The notes: generated by a model from the sequence alone, not told the origin. Positions 51,624 through 60,998 are shown, counted from the stretch's first letter. The stretch is DNA of 64,000 bases from Chloroflexota bacterium (GCA_028873975.1 JAPPMO010000055.1:25894-89893); one strand, 5' to 3'. Program-made: numbers and translations.

Positions 51624-53225
51624 TTATTCGCCGACGATCCTCGTGGTGATGGGATCCCAGGTGCCGGTATAGTTGTTGAACAAGGTGAATTCCACACCCT
51701 GCCCGAAGTAGGTCCGCTCCTCCGAAAACAGCGGCTTGAACTCGAGATCTTCCAGCAGCGCCCGCATCGCGTTGCTCCAGTGCATGCAGCTCTCCTCGCC
51801 CGCCGTCACATTCGCCAGTGCGAATTCGGCATCGAAAGTCGCGTTGGCCGTTGACGCTGTGTTGATGGTGCCGCCGCCACTGAAATAGCCAACCATCGCG
51901 CTCGGCAGCGGTACAGGCGGATTAACCCCCAGAATCGACACATCCCATTCTCCTGTGCGCAGCAAGCGCTCCAGATAGCCGCCAAATTCAACTATGAATG
52001 GCTCCACAGTGAATCCGACGTCTTCCAGCGACAGGATCAACAGCTCGGCCGCTTCCGCACCTGCCCGGCCATAATCCACCAGCCGCAGGACGACCGGGTT
52101 GCCATCGGCGTCGGCCAGTTTGCCGTCGGCGCCAGACGCGTAGCCGGCATCGGCCAGGATCTGGCGCGCGGCATCGGGATCGAAACCGACTGCTTCGTCG
52201 TATGCCGAATCAAGGCCCGCGTCATAGCAGAGGGCCAGGGGCGAGACAAAGGTGTTGGTGAATAGTCCACGTCCGCCGAAGCCGACATCCAGATATTCGT
52301 CGCGCGAGACGGCTTTGAAGACAGCCTGGCGAATGGCGGGATCAGTACCAATCAAGCCCTCGTCCTTGTTGAGTTGCAGCCACTGGGCGCCGAAGCTGTA
52401 GCCATTTACGGCGAAAGTCTCGGCGGCGGCGACACGGTCGAAATCCGCGCCGGATACGGTGACGATGTTCAGCTCGCCGGCGAGGAACAAGTTGGCGGCT
52501 GTCGTTTCGTTGTCCACGACTTGATAAACCAGGGTCTGAGGGAAGCCCTCGTCGGCAGTGGTGGTGCCGCGAGCGCCCCAGGAGTATTCCGGGCGCGCCT
52601 GCGCCACGTAGCGATCGCCGCGTACCGACTCCGCCAACATATAGGGCCCGCTGCCTTGCGGTCCTTCAATCAGCGAGTCGGGATTCTCGATCCCGGCCGG
52701 GCAAATGATCGAAGCCCAAGGCATGGCCAAACCGACCAGCAATGCGCCAAATGGTTCGTGCATGGTGATGGTGACGGCGCCGGCCTCGTTATCGTGCGAT
52801 ACGGAATAGCGCTCTTCTGTGGCGCCGGCCGCGCCGCCGAGCGTGCGATAGACGAATGGCGCGCCGGTATCATTGGCGCCCATGCGCGCGAGCGAGTTGG
52901 CGACGGCTTCGGCATTCAGCGGACTGCCATCCGCGCAGACGGCATCGGGATTCAGCGTCAGCGTCAGCGCGTCCGCGCCGCTGCCTTCCCAACTTGTGGC
53001 CAACGAAGGAATCACGTTGCCGTCATCATCCATCGCGACCAGACGATCGTAGAAGGTGATCGCCATTTGGTAGCCGAGAGTCGTATTGGTGACGTGCGGA
53101 TCCAAGACATCAAAGTCCTGCGTGAGATGGGCGTAAATGGTTGTGGACGCATCCTGCGCCGCCGCCGCCCCTGCCAGTAGACATAGAACAAGAACAAGCA
53201 CTAGGTATGTCAATCGTTTAGCCAC
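51624..53225 (-). CDS. Peptide-type ABC importer binding protein (SBP_bac_5)
   Basis: A 533-residue secreted binding protein with signal peptide MAKRLTYLVLVLVLCLLAGAAAAQD. Family patterns: LTQDFDVLDPHVTNTTLGYQ, TFYDRLVAMDDDGNVIPSLATSW, LTLNPDAVCADGSPLNAEAVANSL, and RQAVFKAVSRDEYL. It heads the operon of DppB, DppC-DppD fusion and DppF, which is a complete peptide-type importer. It has a similar length to, but is clearly diverged from, the binding protein at 25247. Confidence 0.92.
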   Translation of the reverse strand: MAKRLTYLVLVLVLCLLAGAAAAQDASTTIYAHLTQDFDVLDPHVTNTTLGYQMAITFYDRLVAMDDDGNVIPSLATSWEGSGADALTLTLNPDAVCADGSPLNAEAVANSLARMGANDTGAPFVYRTLGGAAGATEERYSVSHDNEAGAVTITMHEPFGALLVGLAMPWASIICPAGIENPDSLIEGPQGSGPYMLAESVRGDRYVAQARPEYSWGARGTTTADEGFPQTLVYQVVDNETTAANLFLAGELNIVTVSGADFDRVAAAETFAVNGYSFGAQWLQLNKDEGLIGTDPAIRQAVFKAVSRDEYLDVGFGGRGLFTNTFVSPLALCYDAGLDSAYDEAVGFDPDAARQILADAGYASGADGKLADADGNPVVLRLVDYGRAGAEAAELLILSLEDVGFTVEPFIVEFGGYLERLLRTGEWDVSILGVNPPVPLPSAMVGYFSGGGTINTASTANATFDAEFALANVTAGEESCMHWSNAMRALLEDLEFKPLFSEERTYFGQGVEFTLFNNYTGTWDPITTRIVGE

Positions 53226-53538
53226 TGTTTCGTTCCTTTCCCAAAAAGATGTATGTAAAATGCGCGCATTGAGTCCTCTACGCGATTGGCTATTCTATCG
53301 AAAATTGAAACAAGCTGCAAAAAGATACACTACCGCAAGATCAACGGTTGCAGTTAGCACTTGACTTGTGCGGCAGGCACATCTGTGTTCTCGTATGCCA
53401 ATGAGAATTGTGTGGATGGGGTCAATACGAAATCTGACAGCAGCATTGCGCGTGCCGACATCGCTGGTATCGTTTTGCCAGACACCAAGCTGAGCAGCCG
53501 CCTCGCGCGGATTCAGCGCGCGCTTCACCTGGGCGGGG
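53226..53538. other. Noncoding gap upstream of the peptide importer
   Basis: This 313-base stretch must hold the operon's promoter on the reverse strand; I see no convincing -35/-10 pair. It is relatively AT-rich near 53270-53350. No open frame here resembles a known protein. Confidence 0.5.
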
Positions 53539-53949
53539 CTAGCAAATGCGTTGGATTGAGTAGTCGCTAAACGCAGCGTCGCGAGTAACGATTGTCAAGT
53601 CATGGCAAAGGGCTTGCGCGATGATCATGCGGTCGAAGGGATCTCGATGCCCTGATTCTGGAAAGGGAAGCTTGGCCACCGTCTCAGCGTGTTCCGCCGT
53701 AATGTGCAGGATGCCAAACTCATTCCATATAGTCGGCGAAGTCTTCCATGGGTCATCAAAGTCGTCGGACATCCATACCTGGCCGCGGGCGCTGCCGGCT
53801 TTACGCGGTTTTTTCGCCCTTATCGGAGTCGGAACGAGCTTTACCGCCCAACCATTTTCTGCGGTGATGACGGCCGTCTTACCTTTATGCGCGTCCGACA
53901 GCAGTTCGTTCAGGCTATTTTGAGCGTTTTTGACGGTGTAGGTTTCCAT
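53539..53949 (-). pseudogene. Phd antitoxin fused to C-terminal half of VapC (PIN) toxin
   Basis: A 136-residue open frame. Residues 1-66 are a Phd/YefM antitoxin (TVKNAQNSLNELLSDAHKGK, then RGQVWMSDDFDDP, the neutralising tail). Residues ~76-134 are the C-terminal half of a PIN-domain VapC toxin (LHITAEHAETVAKLPFPE, HRDPFDRMIIAQAL, LTIVTRDAAFSDY). The junction lacks the antitoxin stop, the toxin start and the first ~65 toxin residues, including the first catalytic Asp. An in-frame deletion between two overlapping genes explains it. The product is unlikely to be an active RNase, though it may still bind DNA. Confidence 0.8.
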
Positions 53950-54008
53950 CAGTCGTTCCCCGATACGACGTTCATAGACAGTGTAACAGTTCTAATCGGA
54001 TAGACATT

Positions 54009-54280
54009 GCGCCCCGAGTGGGGCGCCAGGGCAATTGCATCAAATTTTTTCAACACAGAGCGCACAGAGTGCGTTGGTATTCAGACGGCATTTCTCCTAA
54101 AATCCGAGACTAGAATAAAGAGTGATAAGCAAACGTATTTTTTCACTCGAAAACACAGTTGAAACAAGACATTCTATGTTTTTCTCTGTGTCCTCTATGT
54201 TCTCTATGGTTAATATTGGGTTTAGATTCCCGGCATTTCAGCCGCTATTATTTTGATGCGATTGCCCTAAGTGGGGCGCG
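54009..54280. repeat. Inverted-repeat element between phd-vapC remnant and ade
   Basis: The left arm (54009-54044, with GGGCAATTGCATCAAA) and right arm (54251-54280, with TTTGATGCGATTGCCC and GTGGGGCGCG) are inverted copies. Inside are CACAGAG-type and CTCTGTG-type stretches that also pair. The right part, 54221-54276, matches 5523-5576. No gene is seen in the whole 53950-54313 gap. Confidence 0.7.
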
Positions 54281-54313
54281 GACGATCCGACCATTTGCAG
54301 AACCCGCCTTGCC

Positions 54314-56032
54314 TTACGCTTCCGACTTGTCGGCCGGATAAAAGGGTCGGATCAATTGGCGAGATTCGGTATCAACAAGTCCTCTGTCGGTGAATTTCGC
54401 GTAGGGGCTGACGCTCAAACTCATGATTGAAAATGTCAGGAAGGGGCGTGTTTGATGCGCGCCGAACCGGCGCATCGCCTCTTCCACAGCCGCCAGCCCG
54501 CGCGCCACCGCAGTGACCGGCTCATCACTCAGCAAGCCGAAGTAAGGCAGCCGCAAGGAGGCGGTTACGCCTTCGCGCGCGGCGACGGCGACGCCGCCGC
54601 CCATCGCATGGACGGCATTGGCTGCCTGTGCCATCGCTTCCGGGCTGCGGCCAATCACAAGCAAATTATGGCAATCATGCGCGACGCTGCTGGCCCATGC
54701 GCCCTGTCTCAGTCCGGTATTGGCGATGAGACCCACTGTCCGCGATGACTCGTCCCGCGCGATAACAGAGGCCAGCGCCAATCCGTCACCCTCCGCAAAT
54801 AGCGCATGCCCCTCCTGCAAGCGCACAGTCACCTGTTCCAGTTTTGTCACGGTCGAATGCTTATTTTGCAGAGCAACGACCTGCGCCCTCACGCTGCCGC
54901 CCCCGCCGTCCCTGTCCAGCTTGAAATCACCAGGGGCGAAGGGACCGGGAATGCCCGGATAGGCCGGTTGCGCTGGATTTTCCCGCGTGATAGCCGCGGC
55001 CATCGCGCCGGCGTCCGCCACAGGTTGGCCGCCGACGAAGACTTGCGCCGGCGGGAAGGCGGCGATGTCGTCCATAACCAGGAAATCAGCCAGAAAACCG
55101 GGTGCAATCGCGCCCTGATCGCGTAAACCAAGATAGCGCGCCGGGCGAATGCTCGCGGCTGCTATCGCTTCCAGCGGCGGCATGCCGCATTCGATCGCCA
55201 GCGCCACAATGCGCGACAAATGCCCGTCCGCCAGCAGTGAGGGTTCGATGTCATCGGTGATGAGGATGATCCGCGAGCGATCCGGCAAACCCGCAACTGC
55301 CGCCATATTCTCTGGCGTTACCGACTTGGTCTGCAGCATGACAGCCAGGCCCTTTGAGATTTGCTCCTGAATTTTCTCCGCGAAGGTCAGCGTGTGGTCG
55401 GAGCTAATCCCGTGAGCGAGGTATTGCGAGAGTTCAATGCCCGCCAGCGTGGGGATATGCCCTTCGATCAGCAGATTGTTTTCTCTGGCTGCCCGCACAA
55501 TCGCCCGCAAGCGTTCATTCGGTCCCAGCAGGCCGCGATAATCCATCACCTCGCCCAAGGCGATGACCGAAGGCTGCCTTGCCAAGCGCCGAATCGTAGC
55601 GGCGTCAAAGACCTCATGCGTCCATTCAATCTCCGGCGAGGTGGCGGGGACGCAACTCGGTATGGAATGATATATCCGCAGCGGCAAATCCAGAGAGGCG
55701 GCAATCATCCATTTCACGCCGTCCTCGCCGGCGACATTGCCGACTTCATGCGGGTCGCTGAGGATAGTCGTCGTGCCGAAGGGCAACACGGCTTCGGCAA
55801 AGCGGCGCGGCGTCAGCAAGCTGGATTCAATGTGCAAATGCGAATCTATCAAGCCGGGCATGACGATGCGCCCGGCCAGGTCGCGGGTCTCCGCAGCGCC
55901 GATGCCTGACGGCGCGCCCCCCGCTTCGACCGCAACAAAGCGCCCGTCGCGGATGCCAATCCAGCCCTCGAAGAGCCGGTAACGGAAGACATCGGCAATC
56001 CGTGCATGAAGCAGCAGCGCGTCGAATTCCAT
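54314..56032 (-). CDS. ade: Adenine deaminase
   Basis: A 572-residue amidohydrolase that converts adenine to hypoxanthine and ammonia. Metal-site patterns are PGLIDSHLHIESSLL near residue 60, TILSDPHEVGNVAG near 88, and GHIPTLAG near 190; the C-terminal adenine-deaminase domain has GLIANTGLRQGAWASSVAHD and SLRLPYFGLLSDEPV. Length and order match Ade rather than other amidohydrolases. It is the last gene of an operon with a transporter and a nucleoside phosphorylase, and its ATG overlaps the phosphorylase stop (TAATG). Confidence 0.93.
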   Translation of the reverse strand: MEFDALLLHARIADVFRYRLFEGWIGIRDGRFVAVEAGGAPSGIGAAETRDLAGRIVMPGLIDSHLHIESSLLTPRRFAEAVLPFGTTTILSDPHEVGNVAGEDGVKWMIAASLDLPLRIYHSIPSCVPATSPEIEWTHEVFDAATIRRLARQPSVIALGEVMDYRGLLGPNERLRAIVRAARENNLLIEGHIPTLAGIELSQYLAHGISSDHTLTFAEKIQEQISKGLAVMLQTKSVTPENMAAVAGLPDRSRIILITDDIEPSLLADGHLSRIVALAIECGMPPLEAIAAASIRPARYLGLRDQGAIAPGFLADFLVMDDIAAFPPAQVFVGGQPVADAGAMAAAITRENPAQPAYPGIPGPFAPGDFKLDRDGGGGSVRAQVVALQNKHSTVTKLEQVTVRLQEGHALFAEGDGLALASVIARDESSRTVGLIANTGLRQGAWASSVAHDCHNLLVIGRSPEAMAQAANAVHAMGGGVAVAAREGVTASLRLPYFGLLSDEPVTAVARGLAAVEEAMRRFGAHQTRPFLTFSIMSLSVSPYAKFTDRGLVDTESRQLIRPFYPADKSEA

Positions 56033-56778
56033 TATTGTCTTGCCTCCAGCAATTGCACCGCTCGCAGCGCGGTGCGGATGGTCATCTCTTCCCCCTGCAT
56101 GTAAAGCGCCTCTTTCTCAGCGAGCGTGGGTTGCTTTTCCAGGTAGATATTGGAATCGGTGGCGACCACGCAGCCGACTTTCGCTCCGCGGCGCGTACCG
56201 ACAATGAAGAGCGTTGACGCTTCCATTTCCGCCGCGACCACGCCAGCCTGCCGCAGCACTTCGTTGAGATCCGGGTGGCGCGCGTAATAGGCGCTGCGCG
56301 TTGTCCCAATACCCGTGAAGGCGCTGAACCCGCATTCCTTTGCCGCCTGGATCAAGGCATTGTTGACATCAAGGTCAGCCACGGCCGGAAAGCCCAGCGG
56401 CAAATACTCGTCCGATACGCCGTCGCCGCGATAAGCGGCCGTCACCACCACCAGGGAGCCAATCGGTATATCTTTGCGCCGCCCGCCAGCAGAACCGACG
56501 CGAATAAATACTTCCGCGCCGACATTGCGCAATTCTTCCAGGGCGATGGCTGCCGATGAACCGCCTATGCCGGTCGAACACACGCTGACCGGGACCCCGT
56601 TACTTGTCCCGGTGAAGACCACATATTCCCGGTTTTCGGCAATCAAGCGGGCGTCCTCAAGCTGCTCGGCAATGCGCCGGGCGCGGGCCGGGTCGCCCGG
56701 CAGCAGCACGCTGCGGGCGACATCTCCCGGCGCGCAGCGAATATGCTTTTGGACTTCAACTTTTTGCGAGCCAGTCAT
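56032..56778 (-). CDS. Purine/uridine nucleoside phosphorylase (PNP_UDP_1 family)
   Basis: A 248-residue phosphorylase that splits nucleosides with phosphate into base and ribose-1-phosphate. Patterns: LLPGDPARARRIAEQL, VSVCSTGIGGSSAAIALEEL near residue 65, IRVGSAGGRRKDIPIG near 92, and the specificity segment VVAAEMEASTLFIVG near 180. This resembles hexameric uridine or purine (DeoD-like) enzymes; which base is preferred cannot be fixed. The start at 56778 has GGGAG upstream and overlaps the ATPase stop by four bases. Followed by adenine deaminase, so adenosine-type salvage is likely. Confidence 0.9.
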   Translation of the reverse strand: MTGSQKVEVQKHIRCAPGDVARSVLLPGDPARARRIAEQLEDARLIAENREYVVFTGTSNGVPVSVCSTGIGGSSAAIALEELRNVGAEVFIRVGSAGGRRKDIPIGSLVVVTAAYRGDGVSDEYLPLGFPAVADLDVNNALIQAAKECGFSAFTGIGTTRSAYYARHPDLNEVLRQAGVVAAEMEASTLFIVGTRRGAKVGCVVATDSNIYLEKQPTLAEKEALYMQGEEMTIRTALRAVQLLEARQ

Positions 56779-57860
56779 GCGTTTTGCTCCCTGTCCTCCA
56801 AGATGGCGATCCATTTCTGCGTCTGCGCTTGCACTGTCACCGCCTCGCCGGGCGCGAAGCGTTCGCTGGCGCTGTCTTGCTTGATGCTTAATTCGCCGAC
56901 TTCAGTTTCTACCAGGTATTGCAGCTCATTGCCATGAAAGGTATGCAGGATGACTTGCCCGGCCAGACCGCTCGCTTCCCTTCCCGCCAGCAGACTGGCA
57001 TTGTCAGCCCGAAAAAAGATCTCAGCCCTGGCCCCGCTTTGAGGTGATCCGAACTTGGAGTGCCAACGCAATTCGATGGGATTGCCGCCCCAATTCACCG
57101 TTAACTTGCTGTCCCGCACCGATTCCACTACCGCCGTGAAGTGATTGTCGAAACCCATGAAATCCGCGACAAATACCGTTTCGGGCGCCGCGAAGATGCT
57201 CTCCGGCCTACCAATCTGCTCAATTTCGCCTTGATTCATGACCACCACGCGGTCAGAGATACTCATCGCCTCCACCTGATCGTGGGTCACATAGAGGGTG
57301 GTGATGCCGAGTTGCTGCTGTAAACGCCGAATCTCCTGCCGCATTTCCACGCGCAGCCCCGCATCCAGATTGCTCAGTGGTTCGTCCAACAACAGGACTT
57401 GCGGTTCAATAACGGTGGCGCGGGCCAGAGCGACGCGCTGCTGCTGGCCCCCCGAAAGCTGTGCCGGACGGCGGTCTGCAAAGGCTTCCAATCCAACCAT
57501 TTTCAGGGCATTGGCGACGCGGCTATAGACCTCGTCCTTCGGTATGCGCCGCATCCGCAAGCCAAAGGCGACATTGTGGAAGACCGTCAGATGCGGAAAC
57601 AGCGCATAGCTCTGGAAAACCAGACCAATATCGCGCTGATTGGGGGGCAGGCGCGTATAATCCCGGTCATTGATGAGGATCTGTCCGGCATCCGGTTTGA
57701 TGAAGCCGGCTACGCTGCGCAGGGTCGTCGTCTTGCCACAGCCGCTTGGACCCAGCAAGGACAGCAATTCCCCTTGTTCAACGTGCAAGCTGAACCGCTC
57801 CAGCGTTGGCTTGTTCTTTTCGTAGGAAACGGTTAGATCATGGATTTCCAAATAAGGCAT
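56775..57860 (-). CDS. Polyamine/iron-type ABC importer ATPase (PotA-like)
   Basis: A 361-residue ATPase. Walker A is GPSGCGKTT near residue 36, GLVFQSYALFPHLTVFHNVAFG near 80, signature LSGGQQQRVALARA near 134, Walker B VLLLDEPLSNLDAGLR near 155, switch YVTHDQVEAM, and a C-terminal TOBE domain (about 240-355, ALGTYLV-like region with IFFRADNASLL). This is the CUT/Pot-Fbp class. It overlaps the nucleoside phosphorylase gene by four bases, so the importer and salvage enzymes are translationally coupled. Confidence 0.92.
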   Translation of the reverse strand: MPYLEIHDLTVSYEKNKPTLERFSLHVEQGELLSLLGPSGCGKTTTLRSVAGFIKPDAGQILINDRDYTRLPPNQRDIGLVFQSYALFPHLTVFHNVAFGLRMRRIPKDEVYSRVANALKMVGLEAFADRRPAQLSGGQQQRVALARATVIEPQVLLLDEPLSNLDAGLRVEMRQEIRRLQQQLGITTLYVTHDQVEAMSISDRVVVMNQGEIEQIGRPESIFAAPETVFVADFMGFDNHFTAVVESVRDSKLTVNWGGNPIELRWHSKFGSPQSGARAEIFFRADNASLLAGREASGLAGQVILHTFHGNELQYLVETEVGELSIKQDSASERFAPGEAVTVQAQTQKWIAILEDREQNA

Positions 57861-57863
57861 AAG

Positions 57864-58640
57864 CTACACAAACTGTGATAGACCGAGTACGCGTTCGGCT
57901 GTCTGTACCAGCACGACGGTAAAAATGACCAGCAGCGTCGAGAGAGCGGCAATGGTCGGGTCAAAATAGTATTCGAGGTAACTGAGCATGGAAACAGGCA
58001 GCGTGGTCACGCCGGGTCCGCTCAAGAAAAGCGAAACCGGGACATTGTTAAACGATGTGATAAAGCCCAGGACAAAGGCTGCGGCAATCCCAGCCTGCAT
58101 ATTGGGCAGCACGACCAGCAGAAATCCGCGGAGGCGGTTCGCGCCCAGGCTGACGGCGGCGTCTTCGACATAGGGGTCAAGATTGCGCAGGCTGGCGGAA
58201 ATGACGCGCACGCTGTAGGGAAACAGGATCGCGGTATGGCCGATGAACAAGCCCGTCATGACCTGCATATCGCCCAGCAGAACGAAGAAGTTCAGCATGG
58301 CAAAGCCGATGACCAGCCCCGGAACGAGTATCGGCGCCGAAAAGATGGTTTCTACCAGGCCAGACCCGGCAAATTGAAAACGCGTCAGCGCATAGGCCAC
58401 AGGCATCCCCATGACCAGCGAGACGATGGTGGATAAGAGAGCGAGCTGCAGGCTGACCCAAAAGCTGTCAATAAATTGGGAGGTCTCGAATACATTCGCA
58501 AACCAATCCAGCGTGAAACCCTGTGGCGGAAAAGCCAGATTTGCATTGGCGCCGAAGCTCGCCATAAAAATGATGATGAAGGGACCCAGCAAGAAGCTGT
58601 AGAGAATGACCAGGCTGATATACATCCAGCGTGAAACCAT
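57864..58640 (-). CDS. Polyamine-type ABC importer permease (PotC-like)
   Basis: A 258-residue permease. Helix patterns MYISLVILYSFLLGPFIIIFMASF at the N-terminus and the EAA loop DPYVEDAAVSLGANRLRGFLLVVLP near residue 163 fit PotC. It begins 11 bases after the first permease and ends 3 bases before the ATPase gene. The PotC-like NFFVLLGDMQVM segment is hydrophobic. Substrate is likely the nucleoside or base released downstream, given the operon; this is inference. Confidence 0.9.
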   Translation of the reverse strand: MVSRWMYISLVILYSFLLGPFIIIFMASFGANANLAFPPQGFTLDWFANVFETSQFIDSFWVSLQLALLSTIVSLVMGMPVAYALTRFQFAGSGLVETIFSAPILVPGLVIGFAMLNFFVLLGDMQVMTGLFIGHTAILFPYSVRVISASLRNLDPYVEDAAVSLGANRLRGFLLVVLPNMQAGIAAAFVLGFITSFNNVPVSLFLSGPGVTTLPVSMLSYLEYYFDPTIAALSTLLVIFTVVLVQTAERVLGLSQFV

Positions 58641-58651
58641 CCGTATCGCTC

Positions 58652-59488
58652 CTAGCTTTGCTGCGCGCGCAGGACGCGCAGCAGCAGATTAACCGCCAGA
58701 GTCGTTAAAATCATCACAACCGCGACCACAGCCGCCGCGTGCTGGTCAAAAAGAATCACCGCCTTTTGCCGCAGCAGCGTCGACATCAGCAATAAACGCG
58801 AACCGCCGAGAATCGCCGGGGTCACGAAGGCTGTTACCGAGCCGGTAAATACCAGTGTTGCGCCCAGTACGAGGCCATCCGATGACAAGGGCACGACGAT
58901 GCGCAGGAATGTTGTCAGCCGGTTCGCGCCCAGACTGAGCGCCGCTTCCAGCACATCATCCGGGATATTTTCCATCGCGCTCACCAGCGGCAATACCATC
59001 AGCGGCAGAAACAATTGCGCCAGACCCAGCACGATCGCAGTTTCGGTGAAAATGAAGCGCACCGGATTCTCGACCAGGTCCAAGGACAAGAGAGTCTGGT
59101 TTATCATGCCGCGCCGCCCCAGGATAATCAGCCAGGCGAACGTGCGCGCGACCGCGTTGGTCATCAAGGGCAGGATCACCAGCGACATCAAGAACGAACG
59201 GCGGCGGGCGGGCATCCGCGCCAGCACAAAGGCGGCCGGGTAGCTCATCACCAGGCAAATGCCCGTGACGATGAGACCGAGCCTGAGTGTGCGCAGGTAG
59301 ACAATCCGCGATACGCGACTCTGGAAAAAGTCGAGATAGCCCTGCAGCGTAAATCCGCCCTCTTCCGGCAGCACGCTTTGCGAGAGCAGGAAAATCAGCG
59401 GCAAGACGAAAAACACCAGTACAAAAAGAAATGCTGGGGCGACCAGCAAGATAATAGTGCGGTTCTGATTGGGTCGCCGTATCATCAT
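58652..59488 (-). CDS. Polyamine-type ABC importer permease (PotB-like)
   Basis: A 278-residue permease. The N-terminal helix is ILLVAPAFLFVLVFFVLPLIFLLSQS, and the EAA loop is PDDVLEAALSLGANRLTTFLRIVVPL near residue 180. It is followed closely by the second permease and ATPase genes. The gap upstream to the binding-protein gene is 249 bases and contains a large palindromic repeat. Two adjacent ATGs (59488 and 59485) could both serve. Confidence 0.9.
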   Translation of the reverse strand: MMIRRPNQNRTIILLVAPAFLFVLVFFVLPLIFLLSQSVLPEEGGFTLQGYLDFFQSRVSRIVYLRTLRLGLIVTGICLVMSYPAAFVLARMPARRRSFLMSLVILPLMTNAVARTFAWLIILGRRGMINQTLLSLDLVENPVRFIFTETAIVLGLAQLFLPLMVLPLVSAMENIPDDVLEAALSLGANRLTTFLRIVVPLSSDGLVLGATLVFTGSVTAFVTPAILGGSRLLLMSTLLRQKAVILFDQHAAAVVAVVMILTTLAVNLLLRVLRAQQS

Positions 59489-59522
59489 TCAAAACAGGGG
59501 GCGCGGGACTCTGTTGAAATAC

Positions 59523-59670
59523 TGCCCCCATCCCCCGGCCCCTTACCCCCAAAATGAGGGAAGGGGAGCTTTTGAACCCTAATAAGCCGTTAAAGCCCCT
59601 CCCTCTTTATGGGAAGCATCCCCCGACAGCGGGGGACCGAGGGGGCATAGGGTTTGGGGTGGGGGTTTTA
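59523..59670. repeat. Large G/C-run palindromic repeat inside the polyamine-type operon
   Basis: C-run stretches on the left (GCCCCCATCCCCCGGCCCC) are mirrored by G-run stretches on the right (GGTTTGGGGTGGGGG). AATGAGGGAAGGGG and CCCCTCCCTCTTTAT pair inside, with an extra CCCCCGACAGCGGGGG hairpin. The element sits between the binding-protein stop and the first permease start, and probably forms a strong RNA structure. Confidence 0.7.
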
Positions 59671-59737
59671 GCGCTTTTTCAACAACGTCCGAAGGCGCCC
59701 CCTGGCGCAAAACCGTCAAAATTCTGACGTTGCGGCC

Positions 59738-60811
59738 TCAGCGCACCATGACTTCATTCCAACGCTCTAACCAATCTTCCAGGCGATCCGACACTTGAGC
59801 CTGATCCAGCACAATCATGGTATCAAGCATGTCGCCGCAGGTCAGCAGGGCGCAAATGTCTTCCGGCAGCTCGACAGTGGCGTTGACGGGCGAATCAATC
59901 AGATCAAGCGCTTCGGCTAGCTGGACATCGTACGAAATGAACCAGTCGATATAGGCATGCGCCAGATCCACCTGATCGGTGGCGGCCGTAATGCTGATCA
60001 TGTTCGTCTGGCCAACGACGCCTTCTGCTGGAACGACAGTGCTTAGGTCATGACCCGTATTGATCAGGTTGCCTATCGCGAAACTGGCATAAGGCGCAAC
60101 CCACACTTCTTCTTCCTGTACGAGGGTCGTCAGTTCCGAACTGCGAATGTAGGTTGTCACCAGATTGTCAGCCAGTTGGGGCAAGGCTTCCCAAGCCAAA
60201 TCCGCATCGTAGTTGATTCCTGCCGCCTCCTCACTCTTGTCCATTTCCCGCATCGCGAGCGCGCGGTCAATCATAATGAGCGCGGCTGGACCAAAGGTGG
60301 TGGACATCTCCGGAATACTGACAAAGCCAGCCACATCGTCGCGCAGCAGGTCAGCCCAGGAGGTTATTTCCGCTTCAATCAAGTCGGAGCGGTAAATCAG
60401 ACTGAGGCTGTTGACTGTGTAGCCGACCCCGGCTTGATTGCCCAGCGGGTCCTGCGCCCAATCGTACACCTCGTCCAGGTTTTCCAGTCCGTCGGGGTTG
60501 TAGGGCTGGAGCAAGCCTTCTTGACTGGCTATATGCGTGAACTGCGTGGCAAAATGCGCCACGTCAATATCGGTGTTTGCGCCCTCGGCTTGCAGCCGCG
60601 CCAAGCGATCCGAATTGTTGCCGGTATCCAGCACGATGTCGACGTTGTGCATTTCCTCAAACGGCGCAAAGACATTCTCTTCGAGCACATCCAAGTTAAA
60701 GCCCCAGATAGAGACAGTCAGGGTTTGGGTATCCTGGGCGACAGCCATTGGCGCAAGCAATCCCAGTACCAAAAGCGCAAGTAAAAGCGTGATAAATCGG
60801 TGGCTTCTCAT
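59738..60811 (-). CDS. Polyamine-type ABC importer binding protein (PotD-like)
   Basis: A 357-residue secreted binding protein with signal peptide MRSHRFITLLLALLVLGLLAPMAVAQD. The mature part begins LTVSIWGFNLDVLEENVFAPFEE and shows IDVAHFATQFTHIASQEGLLQPYN and AGVGYTVNSLSLIYRSDLI, the SBP_bac_8 pattern of spermidine/putrescine-type proteins. Two Cys residues near 324-329 (DICALLTCGDM) may form a disulfide. It heads the operon with PotB/C/A-like genes and the purine salvage enzymes, so the real ligand may be a purine or nucleoside. Confidence 0.9.
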   Translation of the reverse strand: MRSHRFITLLLALLVLGLLAPMAVAQDTQTLTVSIWGFNLDVLEENVFAPFEEMHNVDIVLDTGNNSDRLARLQAEGANTDIDVAHFATQFTHIASQEGLLQPYNPDGLENLDEVYDWAQDPLGNQAGVGYTVNSLSLIYRSDLIEAEITSWADLLRDDVAGFVSIPEMSTTFGPAALIMIDRALAMREMDKSEEAAGINYDADLAWEALPQLADNLVTTYIRSSELTTLVQEEEVWVAPYASFAIGNLINTGHDLSTVVPAEGVVGQTNMISITAATDQVDLAHAYIDWFISYDVQLAEALDLIDSPVNATVELPEDICALLTCGDMLDTMIVLDQAQVSDRLEDWLERWNEVMVR

Positions 60812-60853
60812 GTGTTTATCTCCAATTCTAGATAGGTGAGCGAAGCAACCCAG

Positions 60854-60882
60854 ATTGTAACACAGGCTTGATGCGAAGTCAC
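60854..60882 (-). promoter_or_regulatory. Predicted promoter of the polyamine-type/purine operon
   Basis: On the reverse strand GTGACT, 17 bases, TACAAT, about 43 bases before the binding-protein ATG. Confidence 0.5.
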
Positions 60883-60998
60883 ATTTTCAAGAATGGGCTG
60901 ACCTAAGAGCGCAGCCTTGTTGCTTCCAAGGAAATACGTTTATCATTATGTGAGACGGGAACATTGCTCCAAGCTAGATCGCAGGGAAGGGACGATCT

